Positions 45,778 through 54,092 of a stretch of 64,000 nucleotides of DNA are shown in pieces (the first letter of the stretch is position 1; every line of letters begins with the position of its first letter). A model generated the notes under the pieces. It was not told where the DNA came from. It ran no database searches and was given only the letters and a program-made list of their open reading frames with translations. The DNA is taken from the NCBI RefSeq assembly GCF_030812915.1, contig NZ_JAUSTQ010000002.1, positions 62,001 to 126,000 of the forward strand, in the 5' to 3' direction. A program made the translations under genes and the position numbers. Source of the stretch: Alkalibacillus salilacus (GTDB taxonomy: Bacteria > Bacillota > Bacilli > Bacillales > Alkalibacillaceae).

Positions 45778-46182
45778 TTATTTAGAATCTTGTTTTGATT
45801 CATCTGTTTTTTCTTCAATTTGAATTCCGACAACATGAACATTGATTTCTAAAATTTCTAATGCTGTCATATTTTTTAATGTTGTGCGTATATTTTCCTG
45901 TATTTTTTCAGTTACTTTAGGAATTGAAACGCCATAATCTAATACCGTAAATACATCTATTTCAATTCCTTCTTCGGTTAATTCAACCTTGACACCTTTA
46001 CCATGCTGTTTCTTTTTACCCAGTCTTTCGGTTACATTAGACGCTATATTACCGCGCATATTAGCTACACCACTGATTTCATTAGCCGCAATACCTGCAA
46101 TAACCTCTATAACTTCTGGTGCGATTTCGACACGACCTAATGATTGATCATCACTGACATTTAATAAATGATTCTCTTCCAT
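45778..46182 (-). CDS. yqhY: Asp23/Gls24 family protein, YqhY
   Basis: A 134-residue Asp23-family protein with LGRVEIAPEVIEVIAGIAANE near the start (core IAPEVIEVIAGIAA) and DVFTVLDYGVSIPKV in the middle. In B. subtilis YqhY is co-transcribed with accBC and modulates acetyl-CoA carboxylase; the same arrangement here supports that role. It lies 17 bases after accC. Confidence 0.92.
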   Translation of the reverse strand: MEENHLLNVSDDQSLGRVEIAPEVIEVIAGIAANEISGVANMRGNIASNVTERLGKKKQHGKGVKVELTEEGIEIDVFTVLDYGVSIPKVTEKIQENIRTTLKNMTALEILEINVHVVGIQIEEKTDESKQDSK

Positions 46183-46199
46183 TCATGTCACCTCAAATT

Positions 46200-47558
46200 T
46201 TAGTCTTCCATGACTTGATATGTTTCAAGGAACTTCGTATTAAAATCACCGTCTCTAAAAACCGGATGATTCATCATTCGTTTATGGAACGGAATAGTCG
46301 AGTGAATACCCTCAATAACAAATTCATCTAATGCGCGATTCATCTTATCCATAGCTTCTTCTCGTGTAGAACCATGAACTATTAGCTTAGCGATCATTGA
46401 GTCATAATAAGGCGGAATATTCCATCCTGTATAGGCTGCAGAATCGACTCTCACTCCAAATCCACCAGGTGGTAAATACATAGCCACTTTACCAGCAGAA
46501 GGCATAAAATCTTTAGCTGGATTCTCAGCATTCACACGGCACTCAATTGACCAACCATTAAATTGAATATCCTCTTGATTAAATGATATCGGTTCACCAT
46601 TAGCTACTAGAATTTGCTGTTTGATTAAATCAATACCTGTAACCATTTCAGTCACTGGATGCTCAACCTGAATACGTGTGTTCATTTCCATAAAGTAGAA
46701 GCTTGAATCTTTTTGATCAAAGATAAATTCAATCGTACCAGCACCTACATAATCGACCGCTTGGGCTGCTTTAACTGCAGCATTGCCCATTTTTGCACGA
46801 ATTGTTTCATCAATTGCTGGAGAAGGTGTTTCTTCAATTAATTTCTGTAAACGTCGCTGAACGCTACAATCACGTTCACCTAAATGAACGGTATTACCGT
46901 GTTTATCAGCCAATACTTGAATTTCTACATGTCGAAAATCTTCAATAAATTTCTCTAGATAAACGCCTGGATTACCAAATGCTGTCTCAGCTTCATTCTG
47001 TGTAACACGGATGCCTTGTACAAGATCTTCCTCATTTCGAGCAACGCGAATCCCTTTACCACCGCCACCAGCAGTAGCTTTAATAATGACAGGGTATCCG
47101 ATTTCATTTGCCACTCGTTTACCTTCTTCTTCATTGGCAATAATCCCATCGGATCCAGGTACAATTGGTACACCAGCTTCTCGCATTGTCTCACGCGCGA
47201 CATCTTTGGTTCCCATTCGAGAAATCGAGTCCGCACTAGGTCCAATAAATGTCACATTACATTCTTCACATAACTCTGCGAAATCAGCGTTTTCAGATAA
47301 GAAACCATAACCAGGATGAATGGCATCACAGTCCGTTAATTTAGCCACACTCATAATATTGGTTTTATTTAAATAAGAATCTTTACTCAATATAGGACCT
47401 ACACAATAAGCTTCATCTGCTATTTGCACATGTAATGATTCACGGTCAGCTTCTGAGAAAATAGCAACCGTTTCAATGTTAAGTTCTTTACAAGCACGAA
47501 TAATTCTTACCGCAATTTCACCACGATTTGCAATTAATACTTTGTTAATCACAGACAA
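46200..47558 (-). CDS. accC: Acetyl-CoA carboxylase biotin carboxylase
   Basis: A 452-residue ATP-grasp enzyme: KVLIANRGEIAVRIIRACKE at the start (core LIANRGEIAVRI), the glycine-rich ATP loop KATAGGGGKGIRV, catalytic FMEMNTRIQVEHPVTE and GWSIECRVNAENP. It carboxylates biotin on AccB. Ribosome site GGAGGGG; 8 bases after accB. Could in principle also serve the propionyl-CoA carboxyltransferase at 12-14 kb, which lacks a local partner. Confidence 0.96.
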   Translation of the reverse strand: MSVINKVLIANRGEIAVRIIRACKELNIETVAIFSEADRESLHVQIADEAYCVGPILSKDSYLNKTNIMSVAKLTDCDAIHPGYGFLSENADFAELCEECNVTFIGPSADSISRMGTKDVARETMREAGVPIVPGSDGIIANEEEGKRVANEIGYPVIIKATAGGGGKGIRVARNEEDLVQGIRVTQNEAETAFGNPGVYLEKFIEDFRHVEIQVLADKHGNTVHLGERDCSVQRRLQKLIEETPSPAIDETIRAKMGNAAVKAAQAVDYVGAGTIEFIFDQKDSSFYFMEMNTRIQVEHPVTEMVTGIDLIKQQILVANGEPISFNQEDIQFNGWSIECRVNAENPAKDFMPSAGKVAMYLPPGGFGVRVDSAAYTGWNIPPYYDSMIAKLIVHGSTREEAMDKMNRALDEFVIEGIHSTIPFHKRMMNHPVFRDGDFNTKFLETYQVMED

Positions 47559-47566
47559 CCCCTCCT

Positions 47567-48070
47567 TTATTTCTGTTTCACTCTGAATAGTGGTTGTCCA
47601 TACTCAACAAGTTCGCCATCGTCTACTAATATTTCTACAATTTCACCCTTTGTTTCAGCTTCAATTTCGTTAAAGAGCTTCATTGCTTCAACAATACATA
47701 CAACTGAATTTTCTTCAACTTGATCGCCAACTTGAACATACACATCATCATCAGGTGATGGGGCTTCATAGAATGTCCCAACCATTGGAGATACAATCTC
47801 TGTGTCATAATCAACCACATTATTTGAAGCTGTTTCTTCTTTTGGTGCTGGAGCAGGTTCTGACTCTGCTTTCGGTTCAGCTGGTTGATTTTCGACTTTT
47901 GGCTCCGCTGGTTTTTCAGCTGTTACAGGTTGTGGAGTTGCAACTTGTACAACTTCCCCATTTTGTTTACTCATCGAAATTTTGCCATCATCTGTTTCAT
48001 ACGTAAAATCGGAAATAGATGATTCATCTAATAATTTAATCAATTCTCTTATCTCTTGAACTTTTAGCAT
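47567..48070 (-). CDS. accB: Acetyl-CoA carboxylase biotin carboxyl carrier protein
   Basis: A 167-residue carrier started at the ATG at 48070. An N-terminal helix (EIRELIKLLDESSI) is followed by a Pro/Ala/Glu-rich linker (about 45-85) and the biotinyl domain with the modified Lys131 in VEAMKLFNEIE. The longer GTG start at 48082 touches the AGGAG site directly and is unlikely. It is first in accB-accC-yqhY. A FapR-like operator lies in the leader. Confidence 0.95.
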   Translation of the reverse strand: MLKVQEIRELIKLLDESSISDFTYETDDGKISMSKQNGEVVQVATPQPVTAEKPAEPKVENQPAEPKAESEPAPAPKEETASNNVVDYDTEIVSPMVGTFYEAPSPDDDVYVQVGDQVEENSVVCIVEAMKLFNEIEAETKGEIVEILVDDGELVEYGQPLFRVKQK

Positions 48071-48092
48071 GACAAGTAGCACTCCTTTAAAT

Positions 48093-48109
48093 TTAATAAC
48101 AGGTACTAA
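48093..48109 (-). promoter_or_regulatory. FapR-like operator before accB
   Basis: The minus strand reads TTAGTACCTGTTATTAA, which keeps the left half-site TTAGTACC of the FapR operator and a near-inverse right half. It lies about 8-24 bases after the predicted transcription start, where a bound repressor would block elongation. Malonyl-CoA release of FapR would then feed back on the carboxylase that makes malonyl-CoA. Confidence 0.55.
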
Positions 48110-48123
48110 TAATTCCTAACAAC

Positions 48124-48153
48124 ATTGTACGATAAAGTGAAAGCAACCTTCAA
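48124..48153 (-). promoter_or_regulatory. Sigma-A promoter of accB-accC-yqhY
   Basis: On the minus strand TTGAAG (48148-48153), an 18-base spacer and TACAAT (48124-48129) lie about 54 bases before the accB start. Confidence 0.55.
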
Positions 48154-48230
48154 CTTAATATTAAATATAATTTTATATTTTATCTAATAATACGTCCCCC
48201 TTTTAATTGATATCTTCTACAAACAATCTT

Positions 48231-48263
48231 AAACCTCCATACCCTAATCGGATATGGAGGTTT
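48231..48263 (-). terminator. Terminator of the spoIIIA operon
   Basis: An 11-bp stem (AAACCTCCATA/TATGGAGGTTT) with an 11-base loop lies 3 bases after the spoIIIAH stop. The following tract is only weakly T-rich. Confidence 0.7.
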
Positions 48264-48266
48264 AAT

Positions 48267-48872
48267 TTACGCATCTTCTTGTAAGCGTACGCGTGGTTCT
48301 AATTCATTGAATTCATCTCGTGCTAACTGCATGATATGATTGGCATCTGTTTTAGACAATTCTTCTGCAATTACTCTAATCTGCACAACTTCCTCATCTG
48401 TGCGAACTAACACGTCTTGAAAACCTTTTTCTTGTTTAATCATTTCTTCTAAAATCATTTCTTTCTGAGCAGATGTTTGTAAGGCGTACATTTCTTCCAT
48501 TGCTTCATTTTTCTCTTCTGTTGTTGCAGAACTTGAAGCCACAATTGACGATAATTGCTCTTTCATTTCACTACGAGCATCTTCTTTTTCTAATCGAATC
48601 GTTGTAAACAGTTCATGAGGTGATAATTCATCTGTACTCACATCCACATCTAAATCACTTTCAGCACTTGTCTCTGTTTGTGGATCGCTTGTACTATCAC
48701 CCTCACTTTCCTCTTGGTTTTCATCACCTTCTATTTGTTCTTGCCGTTCCTCATCTTCGTCTGGAATTAAAGCCACCTCTTCACTTCCAGGAGACATCAA
48801 ATAATAAACACTCAACACAATTAATAAACTCAACATTGTAATTAACCAAACTGTTTGCTTTCTTAACACCAT
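48267..48872 (-). CDS. spoIIIAH: SpoIIIAH, mother-cell side of the SpoIIIA-SpoIIQ channel
   Basis: About 201 residues: one N-terminal membrane segment (TVWLITMLSLLIVLSVYYL), an acidic Glu/Asp/Ser linker (about 30-70), then a YscJ/FliF-like ring-building domain. It binds SpoIIQ across the intermembrane space during engulfment. Three consecutive ATGs (48878, 48875, 48872) follow AGGAGG; the third has the best spacing. The acidic linker is unusually rich in Glu, in keeping with a halophilic bias. Confidence 0.9.
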   Translation of the reverse strand: MVLRKQTVWLITMLSLLIVLSVYYLMSPGSEEVALIPDEDEERQEQIEGDENQEESEGDSTSDPQTETSAESDLDVDVSTDELSPHELFTTIRLEKEDARSEMKEQLSSIVASSSATTEEKNEAMEEMYALQTSAQKEMILEEMIKQEKGFQDVLVRTDEEVVQIRVIAEELSKTDANHIMQLARDEFNELEPRVRLQEDA

Positions 48873-48874
48873 CA

Positions 48875-49498
48875 TCATTCCTCCTCACCCTTTGGCATTA
48901 CTGCTATACGATGGGTTGATACATCTAACAATCTAGAAACTGAATCAATGACTCTTTCTTTAACGTGAATTTGATCAACTCCTTTGGCTACAATTAATAC
49001 GCCTCGAATGGCGGGGGTTTGTGTTTGTATAAGTAATGGTTCTTCACTATTGTTTTGACGTAATAAGACAGTCTGCTCTTCTACGGACTCATCTTCAACA
49101 CTTCTAGTTCCACCATTTTGATCATTTTCATCTGTATATTGATTTGTTGTGGTCGTATTTTTTTCAAAGACTTTTATAGCCGATGAATCTAGTTGTAAGC
49201 TTACTTCAACATCATGAACATCAGATATATTTTCCAAAGCTTGTTCAAGTTCTTGTCGCATTTGGTTCTGGAGTTGCTCATAATTAGTATTTGTCTCATT
49301 TCCAGACATTTTTTCTTTAGTCTCATCTTCCCATTGACTTTCTTCAATAGGTGCTTGTGTATCATCAGATGATCCCGAAAACACATTAGATAGAATTAAA
49401 AACAATAATCCAATTAGCCCTATTAAAATCATATATGATCGCTTCGTCGGCCTGTCCGTCTCACTTTTCAACTTGAACCATTCTTTAAATCGCATCAT
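48875..49498 (-). CDS. spoIIIAG: SpoIIIAG
   Basis: A 207-residue protein with one membrane segment near residues 21-40 (SYMILIGLIGLLFLILSNVF) and an extracytoplasmic ring-building domain including LEQALENISDVHDVEVSLQ (part of the RBM fold). Start at ATG 49498, overlapping the spoIIIAF stop by one base (TAATG), with AAGGGGGG before it. It forms a large ring of the SpoIIIA secretion-like channel. Confidence 0.9.
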   Translation of the reverse strand: MMRFKEWFKLKSETDRPTKRSYMILIGLIGLLFLILSNVFSGSSDDTQAPIEESQWEDETKEKMSGNETNTNYEQLQNQMRQELEQALENISDVHDVEVSLQLDSSAIKVFEKNTTTTNQYTDENDQNGGTRSVEDESVEEQTVLLRQNNSEEPLLIQTQTPAIRGVLIVAKGVDQIHVKERVIDSVSRLLDVSTHRIAVMPKGEEE

Positions 49499-50097
49499 TA
49501 ACGCCCCCCTTCCCATTCAATTGATATTTTAGATAAAGGTAGATTTAAATATGAGGCGATTGTTTGTTTAATCATGTCATCATCCATCGTCTCCTTATCC
49601 TGGTCTGCAGGAATCTCTACTTCTTCAACCTGTTCAACACCAGTTTGTTGCTCTGTCACTACAAACGTGACGTGATCAACCATTTCACTAATCTCTTCAG
49701 TCTCACGGTCTTCCTTCCATTTCATTAAGACATCTTGAATGGCTAAATCATATTCTTCCATCAACTCCTCTTCTACAGAATTTTGTAGCTCTTGGGTCAG
49801 TTGTTCTAATATATATGCATCTGAAGAGGCTTGTATTTCTTTTTTTTGTGATTCTATTTTCTCTTCAAATGTATCCACATTGATTAAATCAGATGAAAAT
49901 TCAAAGTTATCAACGACTTCCTCAGGATTTACTTGAAATAAAGTCGTTAAGGGATGTAAGAAAAGAAGTAAAATAATCATGCCGAAGACAATACGAATTA
50001 CTTGTTCATGAGATGTTTTAGGAATGAGCAAAGTAATAATCGTCGCTATAAATACAAAAACAACAAGCTGAGTAATCCAATCCGTAATAAATTCCAT
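49498..50097 (-). CDS. spoIIIAF: SpoIIIAF
   Basis: A 199-residue protein, started at ATG 50097 (GGGGGAG nearby; the ATG at 50109 lacks a site). Two N-terminal membrane segments (WITQLVVFVFIATIITLLI and IRIVFGMIILLLFLHPL) are followed by a mother-cell/intermembrane alpha-beta domain. Part of the feeding-tube complex. It is coupled to spoIIIAE and spoIIIAG by overlap or adjacency. Confidence 0.88.
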   Translation of the reverse strand: MEFITDWITQLVVFVFIATIITLLIPKTSHEQVIRIVFGMIILLLFLHPLTTLFQVNPEEVVDNFEFSSDLINVDTFEEKIESQKKEIQASSDAYILEQLTQELQNSVEEELMEEYDLAIQDVLMKWKEDRETEEISEMVDHVTFVVTEQQTGVEQVEEVEIPADQDKETMDDDMIKQTIASYLNLPLSKISIEWEGGR

Positions 50098-50108
50098 TTG
50101 CTCCCCCA

Positions 50109-51293
50109 TTAACGAACCATTAATGATGTATTACTGATCACAATTAGCATCACAATTGAAAAGAAAAACATAATTGAAACCATTAACAAAGCTAACAGTA
50201 AATATAGAATATGTTTGCCCATATCATCTACCATATGAACGACCGGACCATCAGCAACTGGCTGTAAGATCGCTGCGGCCAAACGGAAAACCATACCAAG
50301 AACAAGCACTTTTAAAATAGGAAATAATATCATGACGAATAATACAATTAATCCAGCGACACCAATTGTGTTTTTTACTAGAATTGAAGCGGATAAAACC
50401 GTATCAGTTGCATCTGTAAACATTCTGCCAATTACAGGTATAAAGTTGCTTGTCACAAACTTCGCCGCTCGTACAGCAACCCCATCTGATGCAGCAGTTG
50501 TGATACCTTGTACAGACATAATCGTTAAAAAAATGGATAAAAAAGCTCCCATTAGTAATAGCGCGCCTTGTTTAAACAAGTGTGCCAATCGAGATAAGTT
50601 ATACGTTTCATTAACATGACTAGCTATGTGTAAAATAGCCGACAAAAACAATAATGGTATAATAATTTTTGAGATAAACAAGCCACTTGCTTGTGTTAAA
50701 AACAATATAAAAGGATTAAAGAAGGCAACCGTTGCTATATGGCCAAATGCCGCCATCATACTCAGGAATAACGGAAGAAGTGATACCATAAAGTGACGCA
50801 TCGTTTCGATCGTATCAGTCGTAAAATTAGCCGCCGTATGAAACCCTGTCATGGCAATTGTCATGAGTACTCCAAAAATGACAAATTGACTCACTTTAGT
50901 AACGGTTTGTGTCTCAAATGACTGAGCCAGCACATTTAATACAGCACTTAATAACGTAATAAATATTAACAAACTTAGTGTTTGACCGTTTGCCAATAAC
51001 TCATCGACTAAAAAGGATACAATCCCATCTACCCAGGCGCGCCAAGAAAAGATCGACTCATTATCAGTAATATCCCTCCATTGACTCCCTGAATCTAATG
51101 GCATATAATCTCGATATTCATTGAGTAAATCTTGCCATTGATTTTCAATCGTTGAGCTTTCAAAAAAACCTTCAAGATCTTCTTCTACTTCACTTTGATC
51201 TAACTCCTCACCTTCGTCTTCAGCAATACTTTGTATATCCGTTAGTAAGATCATGATGACGACAATAAGTAGGGAGACAACTGTTTTTTTCAT
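50109..51293 (-). CDS. spoIIIAE: SpoIIIAE polytopic membrane protein
   Basis: A 394-residue protein with an N-terminal signal-like segment, an acidic region (about 25-50) and six or more transmembrane helices from residue 95 on. It is the multi-pass component of the SpoIIIA channel, homologous in role to type III export membrane proteins. It lies 17 bases after spoIIIAD. Length matches B. subtilis (399). Confidence 0.92.
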   Translation of the reverse strand: MKKTVVSLLIVVIMILLTDIQSIAEDEGEELDQSEVEEDLEGFFESSTIENQWQDLLNEYRDYMPLDSGSQWRDITDNESIFSWRAWVDGIVSFLVDELLANGQTLSLLIFITLLSAVLNVLAQSFETQTVTKVSQFVIFGVLMTIAMTGFHTAANFTTDTIETMRHFMVSLLPLFLSMMAAFGHIATVAFFNPFILFLTQASGLFISKIIIPLLFLSAILHIASHVNETYNLSRLAHLFKQGALLLMGAFLSIFLTIMSVQGITTAASDGVAVRAAKFVTSNFIPVIGRMFTDATDTVLSASILVKNTIGVAGLIVLFVMILFPILKVLVLGMVFRLAAAILQPVADGPVVHMVDDMGKHILYLLLALLMVSIMFFFSIVMLIVISNTSLMVR

Positions 51294-51310
51294 AAGCGAT
51301 CTCCTTTGAA

Positions 51311-51697
51311 TTACGGCACAAATCCTAGTAAGGTTTCGATAACAGCTATAAAGATAGGAATAGCCATTAATAATATAAATAACTTACCAATAATCTCTAC
51401 TTTGACAGCGATCGAATTAAGTTGAGCGTCTTTCAAAACATGCGCGGCAAATTCAGTCATGTAAGCAACAGCAATAACTTTAAAAATAGTATCTAAATGC
51501 AACAATGATACATCTATATGAGAAGTGATCTCCTGAAAAGCACTGATCACTTCATTCATTTGCAACAGAACATATAAAAAGATTAAAATGCCAGTTAATA
51601 TGATTAATAAAAAGCTAATCGACTGATGGTGCTCTCTCACAACAACGATTAAAATCGCAGCAATAATTATGATGACCATTATTTGTAAAAACGGCAT
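51311..51697 (-). CDS. spoIIIAD: SpoIIIAD
   Basis: A 128-residue membrane protein with about four hydrophobic helices; LLIILTGILIFLYVLLQMNEV and FKVIAVAYMTEFAAHVLKDA (quoted in part) match the SpoIIIAC/AD family. Part of the forespore channel, between spoIIIAC and spoIIIAE. Confidence 0.9.
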   Translation of the reverse strand: MPFLQIMVIIIIAAILIVVVREHHQSISFLLIILTGILIFLYVLLQMNEVISAFQEITSHIDVSLLHLDTIFKVIAVAYMTEFAAHVLKDAQLNSIAVKVEIIGKLFILLMAIPIFIAVIETLLGFVP

Positions 51698-51711
51698 AAT
51701 AAACCTCTACT

Positions 51712-51921
51712 CTATAACATCATTTGAAATAAAAACACAGAACGAATTTGTTGAAAGAGCTGACCTAAATAATCAATGACAATAACGAGAACAATAATAA
51801 ACCCTATTAAAGTCACCCACTGAGCTAAGTCATCCTTACCCATTTGTTTAAGTAGGGCACTGAGCATAGCGACGATGATTCCAATCCCTGCAACTTGAAA
51901 TAATAGAAATACATCAGACAT
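51712..51921 (-). CDS. spoIIIAC: SpoIIIAC
   Basis: A 69-residue protein with two transmembrane helices (about 5-22 and 36-55) separated by the conserved LLKQMGKDDLAQWV loop. Length matches B. subtilis SpoIIIAC (68). Between spoIIIAB and spoIIIAD. Confidence 0.92.
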   Translation of the reverse strand: MSDVFLLFQVAGIGIIVAMLSALLKQMGKDDLAQWVTLIGFIIVLVIVIDYLGQLFQQIRSVFLFQMML

Positions 51922-51934
51922 GAAGTAAGCTCCT

Positions 51935-52447
51935 TCAAATTAAAATTAAAACAAATAATAGTCCTGACAATACCCCTAACACCCGATACATACTCGAAAA
52001 GCGTTTTTCCTCTTCTAATGCCTCATCAAGTTCATATTGCAGATGAACTCGCGCCAGTTGAATTTGTTTTCTCTGTTGTTCAATATTATGTCGTCCTAAT
52101 GATTGCCCAAACTGCAGCATGATTTGTTTTTCTTTCGATTTTAAAGCTGTAAAGTGCCATTCTTCTTCGATCACATTCTCCCAACAGTCATCTAAAGAAA
52201 TCTCAGTTTCATTTAATTCATTAACTAAACGCTGAAATAATGACCCAATTGGAAATGATAGCTGTTTGGAAATGTAACGACAGATAGTTTCAATTGGCTT
52301 TTGAGCATATACAATTTCTGCTTCCATAATTTGCAACGCTTGCAGTAGGTCCCTGATTTGTTGTGGCCTTTTTTTATATTGATTGGCGAAATCAATTCCG
52401 ACCCATGTACACGTTAATAGAATTAGGATCGCGCCGACCCACTTCAT
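51935..52447 (-). CDS. spoIIIAB: SpoIIIAB
   Basis: A 170-residue protein with an N-terminal membrane helix (WVGAILILLTCTWVGIDFA), a long helical region containing QQIRDLLQALQIMEAEIVY (part), and a C-terminal membrane helix. It starts inside the spoIIIAA 3' end (56-base overlap), a usual feature of this operon. GspF-like partner of the AA ATPase. Confidence 0.92.
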   Translation of the reverse strand: MKWVGAILILLTCTWVGIDFANQYKKRPQQIRDLLQALQIMEAEIVYAQKPIETICRYISKQLSFPIGSLFQRLVNELNETEISLDDCWENVIEEEWHFTALKSKEKQIMLQFGQSLGRHNIEQQRKQIQLARVHLQYELDEALEEEKRFSSMYRVLGVLSGLLFVLILI

Positions 52448-53375
52448 GACTATGACTCCTAACTTTTGTCGTTATAATTTCACGTTGATGATTATAAATG
52501 GCATGTACAGTTCCTGGTTGTGGTAGAGAATTTAACAAGATAAATCGTTGGAAAACACCTTGTTTTAAAAGTGGTTGTAACTGTGGACGTTGTTTAATGT
52601 CTGATAATGTGTGACCATGCACACTACAAATTAAACCGACCCCTGTATAAACGGCTTCCATCAGACTATCTACATCTTCTTTTCGTCCAATCTCATCAAC
52701 AGCTAGTAATTCAGGTGACATCGAGCGTACCATCATCATCATACCTTCAGCTTTAGGACAATCACTCATAACATCTGTTAAGGGACCGACATCATGTTGG
52801 GGAACTCCTTGAAACGCTGCAGCGATTTCAGAACGTTCATCAACTAATGAAACACGTTGCCCCGTAAACTGCTCAGTTCCAGTACTTATCAAACGAATCA
52901 GATCTCTTAAAATCGTTGTTTTACCACTCTTAGGAGGCCCAATGAGTAAAGTGTTTTGGATTTCATGTTCAAATAAATAAGGAAGGATGTGATTAGCTGC
53001 TCCAAAACGTTCTGAAGCGATACGAACATTAAATGACGTCACATTCGTAATGGCTTGGACTGATCCATTTTCTACTGTCACTTGTCCACTGATTCCAATT
53101 CGGTGGCCACCACGGATGGTAATAAATCCGTTTCTTAATTCTTCTTCTAAACGATAGACTGAAAAATCACTTATACGTGCCAACAATGCATTCGCATCAT
53201 TTTCATAAAAAACAAAACCCTCTAAAAACTGACTATGGTCTGAGAAAATTAATTGTACTTGATGCCCCACACGTAATCGAATTTCTTCTAGTTGGTTTAA
53301 CGCTTGTTGAGAAATGTTTGCTTTGATCAGACTAGTGATGGTTGTAGGTAAATAAGAGGCAATAAACTTGTCCAA
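52392..53375 (-). CDS. spoIIIAA: SpoIIIAA ATPase
   Basis: A 327-residue secretion-ATPase homologue. The start is TTG at 53375, with AAGGAGGG 6 bases upstream; longer frames have no ribosome site. Walker A is IGPPKSGKTTILRDL and Walker B-like AVDEIGRKEDVDSL; RGGHRIGISGQV is family-specific. It powers or gates the forespore feeding channel. First gene of the eight-gene operon, under a sigma-E-like promoter. Confidence 0.94.
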   Translation of the reverse strand: MDKFIASYLPTTITSLIKANISQQALNQLEEIRLRVGHQVQLIFSDHSQFLEGFVFYENDANALLARISDFSVYRLEEELRNGFITIRGGHRIGISGQVTVENGSVQAITNVTSFNVRIASERFGAANHILPYLFEHEIQNTLLIGPPKSGKTTILRDLIRLISTGTEQFTGQRVSLVDERSEIAAAFQGVPQHDVGPLTDVMSDCPKAEGMMMMVRSMSPELLAVDEIGRKEDVDSLMEAVYTGVGLICSVHGHTLSDIKQRPQLQPLLKQGVFQRFILLNSLPQPGTVHAIYNHQREIITTKVRSHSHEVGRRDPNSINVYMGRN

Positions 53376-53404
53376 CCAATCCCTCCTTCCACTTAACACT
53401 ACTA

Positions 53405-53433
53405 TATGTATGAGATGAAGAGATATGATATTC
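53405..53433 (-). promoter_or_regulatory. Sigma-E promoter of the spoIIIA operon
   Basis: On the minus strand GAATATC (53427-53433), a 14-base spacer and CATACATA (53405-53412) match the sigma-E pattern KMATATT-N13/14-CATACANT. The start codon is about 30 bases downstream. Mother-cell expression is expected. Confidence 0.72.
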
Positions 53434-53470
53434 AAAGTATAAAAAAGAGAGAGTTATTTTCTCATTAAAA

Positions 53471-53498
53471 AACCCGACACTACTAAAAGTGTCGGGTT
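53471..53498 (-). terminator. Terminator after efp
   Basis: An 11-bp perfect stem (AACCCGACACT/AGTGTCGGGTT), a 6-base loop and a T run on the minus strand, 15 bases after efp. Confidence 0.88.
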
Positions 53499-53512
53499 TG
53501 GGGTTATGAATA

Positions 53513-54070
53513 TTAAGCACGAGATACATACTTACCTTCAGTTGTATTAATGACTAATTTCTCACCTTTATCAATGAAGAAAGGAACTTGAACAGTATAA
53601 CCCGTCTCAAGTGTTGCTGGTTTTGTACCACCAGATGCTGTATCACCTTTAACACCAGGTTCTGTTTCAGCCACTTCAAGTTCAACGTTATTAGGTAATT
53701 CAATTCCTAACGTATCCCCTTCGTAAATTAAGACATGGGCTTGAGTACCTTCAGTTAGAAAATTTAATTCCGTTTTGATTTTATCGCCTGGGATTTCTAT
53801 TTGATCAAACGTTTCAGTATCCATGAATGTATGATTTTCCCCAGTTTCATATAGATATTGCATAGGTCGACGCTCTAAATGTGCTTTGTTAACTTTCTCA
53901 CCTGCTCGGAACGTTTTCTCTTGGATGTTACCATTTTCTAAATTGCGTAGTTTTGAGCGAACAAAAGCTGACCCTTTTCCTGGTTTAACATGTTGAAATT
54001 CAATAACTTGCCAAATTTTACCTTCTACTTCTATTGTTAACCCTGTTTTAAAATCGTTTACTGAAATCAT
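53513..54070 (-). CDS. efp: Elongation factor P
   Basis: A 185-residue three-domain factor. The tip loop has Lys32 in [11 protein letters not shown], the residue that receives 5-aminopentanol in B. subtilis. C-terminal signature [20 protein letters not shown] (in part) is intact. It relieves ribosome stalling at polyproline. It is downstream of the aminopeptidase in the conserved yqhT-efp pair. Confidence 0.97.
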   Translation of the reverse strand: MISVNDFKTGLTIEVEGKIWQVIEFQHVKPGKGSAFVRSKLRNLENGNIQEKTFRAGEKVNKAHLERRPMQYLYETGENHTFMDTETFDQIEIPGDKIKTELNFLTEGTQAHVLIYEGDTLGIELPNNVELEVAETEPGVKGDTASGGTKPATLETGYTVQVPFFIDKGEKLVINTTEGKYVSRA

Positions 54071-54092
54071 GTTAATAACCTCCTTCTATCAT

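Noticed and set aside
47011-47310. Open frames antisense to accC
   Set aside because: They are shadows of a well-conserved biotin carboxylase frame and have no ribosome sites.
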